Assembly (NCBI GenBank): GCA_039023545.1
Contig: JBCHKQ010000003.1
Location: 186,001 to 250,000 of the forward strand
DNA: 64,000 nucleotides
Direction: 5' to 3'
DNA from: Spirochaetia bacterium 38H-sp
GTDB lineage: Bacteria > Spirochaetota > Spirochaetia > Winmispirales > Winmispiraceae
Positions 17,367 through 26,054 of this stretch are shown here, in pieces (the stretch's first letter is position 1; each line of letters starts with the position of its first letter). The notes below the pieces were generated by a model. It was not told where the DNA came from, ran no database searches, and saw nothing but the letters and a program-made list of their open reading frames with translations. The position numbers and the translations under genes are program-made.

Positions 17367-19760
17367 ATGAGTGATTATCTTGACCCCAATAACGAAGAAC
17401 TTCTCAAAGATTTCTTTGCAGAAGCCTACCAGCAGGTGGATACCATAGAGCAAAACCTTCTGGTATTGGAGAACGATCCTTCCAACCGCGATGCCATAGA
17501 TGAGATTTTCAGAGCAGCTCATACGCTCAAAGGCGGAGCTGCAACAGTGCAGATGGATGAGCTTGCGGAGTTTACACATGTTGTTGAGGATGTGCTGGAT
17601 GATGTGCGCAGTGGAAAAGTGGAGATAAACAGCGAGAGGGTGGATCTGCTTCTTTCTGCTCTTGATATTATAAAATCCATGTTATCTTCCAGAGAACAGG
17701 GGGATGTTTATTCCGAGGATATTTCTTCTGTTGTAGATGCCCTTAAAGCTATGAAGGGAGAGCCTGCAGAAGAAAAACAAGAAGGGAAAAAGAAGAAAAA
17801 AGAGGATAAGAAAAATACTGAGGATAAGGAAGAACAAGTAACAGGTCTTGCTGTCACAGAGGAAGAACTTAGAGAACTCCTTGATGCAGTGCCAAGGAGC
17901 AATAATCTTTATAAAGTGGACATATCCTTTGACCCCGATAATGTGATGAACTCGGTAGGAGGAATCCAGGGCTTTGCCATGCTTAAGGCTCTTGGCTCTG
18001 TGCTTAAGACGGAGCCGGAGTTTGAGAAACTCTATGAAGATGAGTTCTTTCCTGTAGTTACTTATTATGTTTCTTCTCCTCTTTCTGTAGAAGAGTTTAA
18101 GGGCAAAGCTGTTTTACCAAGCGACGTTGCTCTCAGTATCGATGTTGTCAAAGTAAGTGCGGATGCGTTAAAGGCTTCTTCCAGTAAGGAAAAACAGACC
18201 TCCGATACTTCAAATAAAGAAAAAACAGAATCTGCAGAAAAAGAAGTTTATTCAAAGACAGAGCAAGAGCCGGAAGAAAAAGAAACAGAAGAGACCATAG
18301 AAAGTATCAATAATCAGATAGCAAAAACCGTAGAAAGAAAACAGACTCCTACCAAGAAGTCTGCAGCTGTTGAATCTATTCTCAGAGTTGACAGTCGCAG
18401 AATAGATGCCTTACTTAATCTAGTTAGCGAATCTGTTATCAACAAAGCCACGTTTAACCAGATTTCGGTTCAGTTTTCAGAATCTTTTACGCAGTTTCAA
18501 ACACTTCAGTCTCTTATGACAGATAAGCTTAGAACTTTTATAGATGATGTTATAGAGATTTCCCGCTCTCCTGATGTTATCAGTATGTCGGATAAGCAGC
18601 TTAAGAGAATGCTGTCGGAAAAATATGCCGAGCTGTTTACCATGTTTGATCCCGTGGAATCTGAGTTTAAGGATATTCTTTCTAAGTACAGAGAGACCAC
18701 GCAGCAACTTAATCGTATAACGGGAGAGATGCAGGAAGCTGTAATGCGTATAAGGATGGTCCCTATTTCTCAGATTTTTTCCCGTTTCCCCAGGCTTGTA
18801 AGAGATCTATCACGTTCTCTTGAGAAAAATATCAATCTTATAATAGAGGGACAGGATACAGAGCTTGATAAATCTGTTATAGAAGATCTCCTTGATCCAC
18901 TTATCCATTGTGTAAGAAACTCCGTTGATCATGGTATAGAAACTCCTACTGAGAGAAAGAAAATAGGTAAATCGCCCGAGGGAACCATTGTTCTCCGAGC
19001 AAAGAACGAAGGTAACCTCATTGTGATAGAGATAATCGATGATGGAAAAGGCATAGATGTAGATGCTGTAAGAAAACGGGCTATTGACAGAGGACTTATC
19101 CATCCCAACAAGGTTCTATCTCAGGTTGAGGCTTTTAACCTTATCTTTGAGCCTGGTTTTTCTACAGCAAAAAAGGTTACAAATGTATCTGGAAGAGGTG
19201 TGGGACTCGATGTTGTAAAGAAACAGATAGAAAAGCTCAACGGCTCCATATCTGTATGGTCGGAGAAAGGGGCAGGTACTCATTTTACAATCAAACTGCC
19301 GCTTACTCTTGCGATTATTCAGGGACTTATGGTAGAAGTTGGGAAAGAAAGGTATGCTATTCCTGTTACTTCTGTCATAGACTGCCATAGAATAAAACCC
19401 GATGAAATACGCTTTATAGATGGTTATGAAGTCTTTGATGTGAGAGATGACGTTGTATCCTTACTCAGACTTAACAGGTTGTTTAAGATAGATACTGATG
19501 AGCAGAGGGATTATCTGTTTGTTGTTATTGTCGGTAACGAGGATAAAAAAATGGGCATAATCGTGGACTCCATAATCGGAGAAGAGGATGTTGTCATAAA
19601 ACCGTTGAAAGACCATTTTGTAAATTCTCCGGGTATTGCAGGTGCAAATATAACAGGAGAAGGAACAGTATCTCTTATCATAGATGTTCCTCAGCTTCTG
19701 GAGCTTGGACTTAAGAGGGAAAGAGAAGCAAGAAAGAAGAGAGAAACAAGCATAATCTAG
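17367..19760 (+). CDS. cheA: Chemotaxis histidine kinase CheA
   Basis: The 797-residue kinase of the chemotaxis array. Hpt domain (1-110) with phospho-accepting His52 in AHTLKGG; an acidic/basic low-complexity linker (130-160); a P2-like region (about 165-270); a second charged linker; dimerisation helices (about 330-460); the ATPase domain with N box HCVRNSVDHGIE (about 513), DDGKGID and GRGVGLDVVK; and a C-terminal CheW-like domain from about 645. It phosphorylates CheY in response to receptors. TTGACT (17329-17334) and AAGAAT (17352-17357) form a weak promoter, and there is no Shine-Dalgarno before the ATG. Confidence 0.97.
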   Translation: MSDYLDPNNEELLKDFFAEAYQQVDTIEQNLLVLENDPSNRDAIDEIFRAAHTLKGGAATVQMDELAEFTHVVEDVLDDVRSGKVEINSERVDLLLSALDIIKSMLSSREQGDVYSEDISSVVDALKAMKGEPAEEKQEGKKKKKEDKKNTEDKEEQVTGLAVTEEELRELLDAVPRSNNLYKVDISFDPDNVMNSVGGIQGFAMLKALGSVLKTEPEFEKLYEDEFFPVVTYYVSSPLSVEEFKGKAVLPSDVALSIDVVKVSADALKASSSKEKQTSDTSNKEKTESAEKEVYSKTEQEPEEKETEETIESINNQIAKTVERKQTPTKKSAAVESILRVDSRRIDALLNLVSESVINKATFNQISVQFSESFTQFQTLQSLMTDKLRTFIDDVIEISRSPDVISMSDKQLKRMLSEKYAELFTMFDPVESEFKDILSKYRETTQQLNRITGEMQEAVMRIRMVPISQIFSRFPRLVRDLSRSLEKNINLIIEGQDTELDKSVIEDLLDPLIHCVRNSVDHGIETPTERKKIGKSPEGTIVLRAKNEGNLIVIEIIDDGKGIDVDAVRKRAIDRGLIHPNKVLSQVEAFNLIFEPGFSTAKKVTNVSGRGVGLDVVKKQIEKLNGSISVWSEKGAGTHFTIKLPLTLAIIQGLMVEVGKERYAIPVTSVIDCHRIKPDEIRFIDGYEVFDVRDDVVSLLRLNRLFKIDTDEQRDYLFVVIVGNEDKKMGIIVDSIIGEEDVVIKPLKDHFVNSPGIAGANITGEGTVSLIIDVPQLLELGLKREREARKKRETSII

Positions 19761-19768
19761 GAGGATTT

Positions 19769-21175
19769 TTGATGAAGGATCTGCATCTTATGCAGGATAT
19801 CGATAATGAGCTTATTCTTACTCCGTCAGAAGCAGAGGAATACGAGGATGAGCGTGAGATAGAGATAGCCGATTTTAGGATGGTAACTTTTTCACTTGGC
19901 GGAAGGGATTATGGAATTGATATCCTTAAGATAAAAGAGATAGCAAAATTTTCCAATTATACCTATGTTCCCAATTGTCCTTCATTTGTTAAAGGGGTTT
20001 ATAATCTCAGAGGAGAGATCATATCCGTTATTGACCTAAGAATCCTTTTTAATCTTCCTTATGAAAAATCCAATGGAGTGGAAAACGGGCTTATAATTTA
20101 TCTTCCTGATTCTATTGTTGGTGTTGTTGTAGATAAAATCGACAAGGTTGTTGCTATTCCTTCCAGAATAATACAGCCTCCACATCCTCTTTTTGGTGAT
20201 ATCAATGTCAAGTTTATAAGTGGTGTTGTAGAACACGAAGGACGGCTTTATATAATCCTTGATATAGAAAAGGTTCTTGGCAAGGAAGAGTCTGCCGAAG
20301 AATTGGATACAGAAGCTATCTCCGATGCTTATGCTTCTGCTATGCAGGCTACAAAGACTGGTATTTCTACTCCTTCTTATGATAAGGAAGAAGAATCTCA
20401 TGCTGAGCCTTCTGATTCTGACTTTGATTTTATAGCAGAGGGACTTGCCTCACTTGCCTCTTTCTATGTCAGTCCCATAAATGTTTCTTGGATTGAAAAA
20501 AGAATACAGGAATGGAAAAAAGAAAAGGGAGATGATGTCAAAAAACTGCAACTTGTAAAAGCAGAAGATGCGGAAGAATTCCTTAAGGGTTTTATGTCTG
20601 CTTTTACAGGAAAATTTTGGGAAAAAGGATATATGGACAGGATTGTAAATCTTCTCCCTACAGAAATAGAATCCACGGCTTTTAAGGTATGGGATGTAGG
20701 TTGCGGAAAGGGATATGAGGCTTATTCTTTGGCTGCTGCTTTGAGACAAAAATACCAGGGAAAGCTTATAAAGATATGGGCTCAAGATGTGGATTTGCTG
20801 AGCGTATCAATGGCTCCCAATCTTTCTGTACAGGCAGAAGAGCTCCCGGCTTGGCTTGGGAATTCTGTGGTAGAGGGGAAAAATGGTTTTGCTTTTAAGC
20901 AGGAGATAAGGGATTCTATTGTTTTTGAGTATCATGATGTGAGGAATACAAACCCTTTTAATTCTATAGATTTGATTGTTGCGAGAGATGTTCTTTCTCT
21001 GCTTCCTGTATCTATTCAGGAAGAGGTCTTGGAAGATTTTTTTGATAAGCTTAAACCCAAAGGTATGCTTTTGGTCGGGGATAATGAGTCTCTTGACTCT
21101 TATTCCGGATGGAAGAGGGTTGCTTCTTCTATTCCTTTATATATAAAACAAACAACTGTTGTAGAAGAGGAGTAA
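19769..21175 (+). CDS. CheW fused to a CheR-like methyltransferase domain
   Basis: A 468-residue adaptor. Residues about 33-175 are a CheW domain (FSLGGRDYGIDILKIKEI, then YNLRGEIISVIDLR). After an acidic linker, residues about 225-460 resemble the SAM-binding domain of CheR: VWDVGCGKGYEAYSLA matches its motif I, and DLIVARDVLSLLP plus LKPKGMLLVGDNESLD match the later motifs. The N-terminal helical domain of true CheR is absent, and several motif residues differ. CheW-CheR-like fusions are known in Treponema chemoreceptor arrays. GGAGG precedes ATG 19771 region; it lies eight bases after cheA. Confidence 0.93.
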   Translation: MMKDLHLMQDIDNELILTPSEAEEYEDEREIEIADFRMVTFSLGGRDYGIDILKIKEIAKFSNYTYVPNCPSFVKGVYNLRGEIISVIDLRILFNLPYEKSNGVENGLIIYLPDSIVGVVVDKIDKVVAIPSRIIQPPHPLFGDINVKFISGVVEHEGRLYIILDIEKVLGKEESAEELDTEAISDAYASAMQATKTGISTPSYDKEEESHAEPSDSDFDFIAEGLASLASFYVSPINVSWIEKRIQEWKKEKGDDVKKLQLVKAEDAEEFLKGFMSAFTGKFWEKGYMDRIVNLLPTEIESTAFKVWDVGCGKGYEAYSLAAALRQKYQGKLIKIWAQDVDLLSVSMAPNLSVQAEELPAWLGNSVVEGKNGFAFKQEIRDSIVFEYHDVRNTNPFNSIDLIVARDVLSLLPVSIQEEVLEDFFDKLKPKGMLLVGDNESLDSYSGWKRVASSIPLYIKQTTVVEEE

Positions 21176-21178
21176 TTT

Positions 21179-21643
21179 ATGCGTGTTGAATACATCAATC
21201 CTTTTGTAGAATCGGCTTATACGGTGCTAAAAGAGGTTTTAAATACCAATGTAAATAGGGGAGAGCTCTTTTTAAAGTCTACTTCTATGCCTGTTCTTGG
21301 TGTTGCTGCTGTTGTAGGGCTTGCTGGTGATGTGGAAGGACGTGTTCTTTTTGATATGTCCAAAGAGACTGCTCTTAAGGTTGCTTCTACGATGAATGGT
21401 GAAGAGCTTACTACTATGGATGAGCTTGTTAAGGCTACTATAACTGAGCTTGCCAATATGATTACTGCTCAAGCTGTTACCAAGCTTCATGATCTTGGCT
21501 TTCGTTTTGACCTTACTCCTCCTGCTATTTTTACGGGAGATAATATGGAGGTTACGGACCCAGAGGTGGAGGCGCTTATAGTTCCAATGGAGGTAGAGCA
21601 GGGTAAGGTGGAGATAAATGTAGCAATAAGAGAGCGGAGGTGA
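21179..21643 (+). CDS. cheX: CheY-P phosphatase CheX
   Basis: A 154-residue CheX, the CheY-phosphate phosphatase used by spirochaetes in place of CheZ. The catalytic ExxN motif is visible in ITELANMITAQA, and the N-terminal INPFVESAYTVLKEV is typical. It starts three bases after the preceding stop, inside the che operon. Confidence 0.94.
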   Translation: MRVEYINPFVESAYTVLKEVLNTNVNRGELFLKSTSMPVLGVAAVVGLAGDVEGRVLFDMSKETALKVASTMNGEELTTMDELVKATITELANMITAQAVTKLHDLGFRFDLTPPAIFTGDNMEVTDPEVEALIVPMEVEQGKVEINVAIRERR

Positions 21644-21646
21644 TTT

Positions 21647-22084
21647 ATGAAGACCAAGGCTGATTTTCCAAATATCAACGAGCGTAAACCTGAGGGTGTT
21701 GATGAGAATGGTAAGCCTTATAGGGTTCTTGTTGTTGATGACTCCATGTTTGTAACCAAACAGATCAGTCAAATTCTTACTTCTGAGGGTTTTGAGGTTG
21801 TTGCAACAGCAGGAGATGGTGAAGAGGCTATTGAGAAATACAAAGAGCTGTATCCCAATGTGGACCTTGTTACCATGGATATCACTATGCCCAAAATGGA
21901 TGGTGTTACTGCTCTTGAGAAGATTATAGAGTTTGATAAAGATGCAAAAATTGTTATGATTAGTGCGCTTGGAAAGCAAGATCTTGTAAAAAAGTCCTTG
22001 CTTATTGGCGCAAAAAATTATATAGTAAAGCCGCTCGATAGAAAAAAGGTGCTCGAGCGAGTTGTTATGGCTGTTAAACGGTAG
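21647..22084 (+). CDS. cheY: Chemotaxis response regulator CheY
   Basis: A 145-residue single-domain receiver that carries the signal from CheA to the flagellar motors. Acidic pocket Asp31/Asp32 (VVDDSMFV), phospho-acceptor Asp78 (TMDITMPKMDG), the Thr/Ser switch in MISALG, and the lysine in VKPLDRKK. It has a 24-residue N-terminal extension before the receiver, as seen in some spirochaetal CheY. A tRNA gene starts two bases after its TAG stop. Confidence 0.96.
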   Translation: MKTKADFPNINERKPEGVDENGKPYRVLVVDDSMFVTKQISQILTSEGFEVVATAGDGEEAIEKYKELYPNVDLVTMDITMPKMDGVTALEKIIEFDKDAKIVMISALGKQDLVKKSLLIGAKNYIVKPLDRKKVLERVVMAVKR

Positions 22085-22086
22085 CC

Positions 22087-22160
22087 GGGCGGTTAGCTCA
22101 GTTGGTTAGAGCACTTGCTTGACATGCAAGGGGTCGGTGGTTCAAATCCACTACCGCCCA
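22087..22160 (+). tRNA. tRNA-Val (anticodon GAC)
   Basis: A 74-base cloverleaf: acceptor GGGCGGT/ACCGCCC, D arm GCTC...GAGC, anticodon stem CTTGC/GCAAG with loop TTGACAT (anticodon GAC), and T arm GTGG-TTCAAAT-CCAC. Discriminator base A; no CCA is encoded. It begins two bases after cheY and ends nine bases before a strong terminator, so it is probably the last cistron of the che operon. Confidence 0.97.
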
Positions 22161-22169
22161 GTTGCAAGG

Positions 22170-22198
22170 GAGTCCCAAGTTGAGGGGCTCTTTTTTTT
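22170..22198 (+). terminator. Terminator after cheY and tRNA-Val
   Basis: GAGTCCC and GGGGCTC (one G-T pair) enclose a short loop, followed by eight T. Confidence 0.9.
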
Positions 22199-22222
22199 AT
22201 TGTTATGTATGTATATAAAAAA

Positions 22223-22254
22223 GGGGAGCAGCTAGGCGCTGCTCCCCGTTCGAT
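22223..22254 (-). terminator. Short-form ACCGAACG-type element between che/tRNA and ilv units
   Basis: GGGGAGCAGC paired with GCTGCTCCCC, then CGTTCGAT (22247-22254, one base off the octamer) and a T-rich tail on the plus strand. It lies between two converging units. Confidence 0.7.
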
Positions 22255-22266
22255 TTTATCAATTAG

Positions 22267-22779
22267 TTATGGTGTGAATTCTGTGTCTTTTGCCATGAGG
22301 ACTTTTCCTGTCCGCATGGTTTCCAGAATACCATAGGGTTTGAATACTTCCAGGCTGGAGTCTATTTTTTCTGAGTCGCCTATTATCTGCATGACTATTT
22401 TATCATCCGACATATGGAGTATCTCTGCAGAAAATGCTTCTGCTGTCTGTAGAATTTCTTGTCTGTTTTCCTTGGTTGCCTTTATCTTTATCAATACCAA
22501 TTCTCTCTGCAGAATGGATTCTCCCGTGCGATCTGTAGCATGTACTACATCTACAAGTTTGTTGAGCTGTTTTATTATCTGTGAGAGTCCTTTTTTTTCT
22601 CCTGTTGCTACTATGTTCATAACGGAGAAGTTTGGGTCTATTGCGGACTCCGATACAACTAGACTATCTATGTTATATCCGCGGCGTGAGAATACAAGAG
22701 CAATTCTTATAAGTACTCCGGGTTTGTTAGCCACATACAGGCTTATTGCATGTTTTTCTGTTGTGTTATTTTCTGTCAT
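22267..22779 (-). CDS. ilvN: Acetolactate synthase small (regulatory) subunit
   Basis: A 170-residue regulatory subunit that confers valine feedback on acetolactate synthase. The N-terminal ACT domain has the typical NKPGVLIRIALVFSRRGYNI, and RELVLIKIKAT opens the C-terminal domain. It follows ilvB with a single base between them, so the two are translated as a pair. Product and partner are clear; IlvN or IlvH is a naming choice. Confidence 0.95.
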   Translation of the reverse strand: MTENNTTEKHAISLYVANKPGVLIRIALVFSRRGYNIDSLVVSESAIDPNFSVMNIVATGEKKGLSQIIKQLNKLVDVVHATDRTGESILQRELVLIKIKATKENRQEILQTAEAFSAEILHMSDDKIVMQIIGDSEKIDSSLEVFKPYGILETMRTGKVLMAKDTEFTP

Positions 22780-22780
22780 A

Positions 22781-24496
22781 TCAGGTACTCCCTACTGGTT
22801 TTTTTAGACGTTTTTTGGGCGGGCTCAGTATCATTTCGCTGAGTGCTGCACCTGCTGGTATCATTGGAAATACGTTTTCTTCTTTTTCTACTTGTGCATC
22901 TATTACACATGGGCCGTCGTTATACTCCAGTGCACTCTTGAGTACTCTTTTGATATCTCCACTTCTTTTTAGACGGAAGGCTTTGCATCCGTAGCTTTGT
23001 GCCAGTTTTACAAAGTCAGGATTGCCTTCCAGGTCTACTCCTGACAGTCTGTTATCGTAAAAAAGATGTTGCCATTGGCGTACCATGCCCAGATATTTGT
23101 TGTTGATTATTATGACTTTTATAGGCAGTTTGTTTACTGCGGCTGTGGCAAGCTCTGCCAGTGTCATCTGAAATCCACCGTCTCCTACTATTGCAACAAC
23201 AGTGTCGTTGGGCCTTGCAAATTGTGCTCCTATGGCTGCAGGAAGTCCATAACCCATTGTTCCAGCCCCACCGGAAGAAAGCCAGTTTCTGGGACTGTCA
23301 ACTTTATAAAACTGTGCTGCCCACATCTGATGCTGACCCACGTCTGTTGCTACTATGGCCTTGCCTTCTGTAAGTTTGTAGAGCTCTTCTATGACGTGTT
23401 GTGCCTTTAATTTGCCTTCTTTTTTATATTTGAGAGGGTATTGTCTTTTCCATCTGTTTATCTGCCTCAGCCATGTTGACGTATCCCCTTTATTGGCAAG
23501 TCCTGCAAGCGCTTCTACAACGTGCTTGGCATCTCCGACTATCCCAACGTCAACTTGTATTATCTTGTTTATTTCAGATGGGTCTATGTCTATATGGATT
23601 TTCTTTGCATCTACACAGAATTTTGATACATCTCCTGTTATTCTGTCATCCCATCTTGAGCCTATAGATACGATAAGGTCGCAGTTATCTACGGCCATAT
23701 TGGCGTATGCTGTACCGTGCATGCCCAGCATCCCAAGACTTAGCTCATGCGTTTCCGGGAATGCTCCTTTTCCCAATAGTGTAGTGGTTACCGGTATCTG
23801 GAGTTTTTCTGCAAGGAATTTTACGGCTTTTTCTGCTCCTGATATGATGGCTCCCTGACCTACCAGAAGAACAGGTCTGCTTGCTTTTTCTATGAGCCTG
23901 GCAGCTTCTTCTATTTTATCAAGGTCGCCTTCTCCTGGTACGGAGTAGCCTGCAAGGTGCAGCTCTTCGTTATAATTGGGCTCAATAGAAGAGCTTGATA
24001 CATCCTTGGGGACATCTATTACCACGGGACCAGGTCTTCCTGTTGTCGCAAGATGAAAAGCTTCTTTTACGATTCTTGGAATATCATTGGGATTTTTTAT
24101 AAGATAAGAATGTTTTACTACCGGATAGGTAATTCCCGATACATCCGCTTCCTGAAATGCATCCAGTCCTAGATTACCTCTCGTCTGTTGTCCGCTTATC
24201 ACTATCACGGGAACAGAATCCATCTGTGCTGTAAGTATGCCTGTGACAGTATTGGTTGCTCCCGGGCCTGATGTAACTAGAGCAACGGAAGGTTTGCCAC
24301 TTGCTCTGGCATATCCGTCTGCCATGTGTGTTGCACCCTGCTCATGCCTTGCAAGTATAAATTTTATTGAAGAATCCACAAGTGCATCATACAATGGTAT
24401 TGCCGCACCACCCGGAATACCAAAGATGTGTTCTACACCGTGTTGCTGAATGAGGTCTATAATAACCTCAGCGCCTGTTTTTTGTTGTGTCACCAT
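22781..24496 (-). CDS. ilvB: Acetolactate synthase large (catalytic) subunit
   Basis: A 571-residue thiamine-diphosphate enzyme that condenses two pyruvates, or pyruvate with 2-oxobutyrate, in branched-chain amino acid synthesis. The catalytic glutamate is in [15 protein letters not shown], followed by VTSGPGATN; the ThDP motif is [15 protein letters not shown]...NNKYLG; and the FAD domain lies between. AAGGA precedes the ATG. It is divergent from the DUF401 gene, with only 57 bases between the starts, so their promoters overlap. Confidence 0.96.
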   Translation of the reverse strand: MVTQQKTGAEVIIDLIQQHGVEHIFGIPGGAAIPLYDALVDSSIKFILARHEQGATHMADGYARASGKPSVALVTSGPGATNTVTGILTAQMDSVPVIVISGQQTRGNLGLDAFQEADVSGITYPVVKHSYLIKNPNDIPRIVKEAFHLATTGRPGPVVIDVPKDVSSSSIEPNYNEELHLAGYSVPGEGDLDKIEEAARLIEKASRPVLLVGQGAIISGAEKAVKFLAEKLQIPVTTTLLGKGAFPETHELSLGMLGMHGTAYANMAVDNCDLIVSIGSRWDDRITGDVSKFCVDAKKIHIDIDPSEINKIIQVDVGIVGDAKHVVEALAGLANKGDTSTWLRQINRWKRQYPLKYKKEGKLKAQHVIEELYKLTEGKAIVATDVGQHQMWAAQFYKVDSPRNWLSSGGAGTMGYGLPAAIGAQFARPNDTVVAIVGDGGFQMTLAELATAAVNKLPIKVIIINNKYLGMVRQWQHLFYDNRLSGVDLEGNPDFVKLAQSYGCKAFRLKRSGDIKRVLKSALEYNDGPCVIDAQVEKEENVFPMIPAGAALSEMILSPPKKRLKKPVGST

Positions 24497-24553
24497 ACTC
24501 TTGTCCTTTTTTCTGGTGTTGTTTAAACTAAATAATATATATCAAAAATCAAT

Positions 24554-25849
24554 GTGTCAACAAAAAAGAGGTCTATTTTGGAAAATTTTTATCAATTTTA
24601 TGCGCCTATTTTTTTATTGCTCTCTTTTTTGGCAATTATATTTATATATTTGTTACTAAAAAATATTACAGTTTCTATTTTTGCTGGTATTGTTTTATTG
24701 ATTTTTATGTTTAGAATAAGTCCTATCGGTTTTTTGTTCTTTTATATTCCGGAAAAGTTGGTTTCCCTAGAAAGTCTTTTTTTCTTTTCTGCTGTTTTTA
24801 GTGTTATGTTTTTATCTTATCTGTTAAGAGATGCTGGTATAGCGGAGTCTCTTGTTTCTCTTGTAAGAAAAAGTTTCCCGGGGCTGGCTAGTTTTATAAT
24901 ACTTCCTGCAAGCATAGGTTTATTCCCCATGCCTGGAGGTGCACTTTTTTCTGCTCCTATGGTAGAAAAAGCTGATGCAGCAAGCAGTATAAGCCCCGGA
25001 AGGAAAGCTGCAATCAACTACTGGTTTAGGCACATATGGGAGTTTTGGTTTCCTTTATACCCCGGAGTATTGCTTGCGGCAAACCTCTCCGGCATGTCTA
25101 TATGGGATTTTGGCAGGCAGAATATCGTCTTTACCTTTATATCTGTTTTTGCTGGTTCTTTATTTCTTCTTCTGCCAGTAAGAAAGAGCATAAAACCAGC
25201 TGTTTCTTCCATGCTGAAGGAAACAAATAAGCTCAAGCTCCCCTTCTTGGAAATAATCATAATAATCACAACATACAGCACAGGATATCTTATTTCTCCG
25301 CCTTTTCCCGGCAGGGGCTATGCCTTTTTACTTCTGGGAACTATTGTGTCGGCACTTATTCTAATAATTCGCAGCAAAATAAGATTCTCCAATATAAAAA
25401 GCATACTCAAGTTTAAAAAGCTCTGGAGCTTTATGCTTATTGTCTTACTCATAAAGATATATGGATTTGTCCTTGCTGTGCCCACAAGAGAAGGCAGCAT
25501 TATGCAGCTAATCTCTGAGCAGTTCCTTGCGACTGGTATTTCTCCTTATCTTCTCATAATAATTCTACCTTTGATTTCCGGACTTGTTATGGGTATCGCT
25601 GTTGGCTTTGTTGGTATAAGCTTTCCTCTTGTTTTGGGCATAATAGCCAGTCTCCCCGGTGATAGAATAGATGCATACATAATGCTTGCTTATATAAGTG
25701 GTTATATAGGCATGATGCTCTCTCCTCTGCACATCTGTTTTATAGTGAGTAGCGAATACTTTTCTAGCAGCCTCATAAAAAACCTGCGTTATCTGATAGG
25801 CCCTGCAGCTGTCATACTGATATCTGCAATCGCATTTGCAATGGTATAA
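24554..25849 (+). CDS. DUF401 family membrane protein
   Basis: A 431-residue protein with about ten membrane segments. The conserved motif GLFPMPGGALFSAPMVEKAD and the FRHIWEFWFPLYPGVLL segment identify DUF401, related to GntP/ion-transporter folds; its substrate is unknown. The frame allows GTG 24554 or TTG 24578; the latter has AGAGG five bases upstream and gives a short N-terminus. It is followed at once by a pair of hairpin repeats. Confidence 0.8.
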   Translation: MSTKKRSILENFYQFYAPIFLLLSFLAIIFIYLLLKNITVSIFAGIVLLIFMFRISPIGFLFFYIPEKLVSLESLFFFSAVFSVMFLSYLLRDAGIAESLVSLVRKSFPGLASFIILPASIGLFPMPGGALFSAPMVEKADAASSISPGRKAAINYWFRHIWEFWFPLYPGVLLAANLSGMSIWDFGRQNIVFTFISVFAGSLFLLLPVRKSIKPAVSSMLKETNKLKLPFLEIIIIITTYSTGYLISPPFPGRGYAFLLLGTIVSALILIIRSKIRFSNIKSILKFKKLWSFMLIVLLIKIYGFVLAVPTREGSIMQLISEQFLATGISPYLLIIILPLISGLVMGIAVGFVGISFPLVLGIIASLPGDRIDAYIMLAYISGYIGMMLSPLHICFIVSSEYFSSSLIKNLRYLIGPAAVILISAIAFAMV

Positions 25850-25855
25850 TTTTAA

Positions 25856-25902
25856 ACCGAACGCGCAAGGATGCGTCAGCATCCTTGCGCTGCCTCCGGC
25901 AT
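25856..25902 (+). repeat. ACCGAACG hairpin repeat, left half of a head-to-head pair
   Basis: ACCGAACG, the perfect stem CGCAAGGATGC / GCATCCTTGCG with a GTCA loop, then CTGCC-TCC-GGCA. It sits six bases after the DUF401 stop. Confidence 0.85.
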
Positions 25903-25934
25903 AAGAAGGGCTTGCCCCTACTAAGTGTTTTTTT

Positions 25935-26004
25935 TGCTGCAGGCAGGAGTCCTCGCGACCCTTTTTTATTTTTTGCCATACAGGTCGCGGGGACGCCGTT
26001 CGGT
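25935..26004 (-). repeat. ACCGAACG hairpin repeat, right half of a head-to-head pair
   Basis: TGCTGCAGGCAG, stem GTCCTCGCGACC against GGTCGCGGGGAC (one wobble), then CGTTCGGT (25997-26004). Confidence 0.85.
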
Positions 26005-26054
26005 GTAATCTTTTTCCTATGGCTTTTATTTCTTTTATAGGCTAGTATTGTGGT

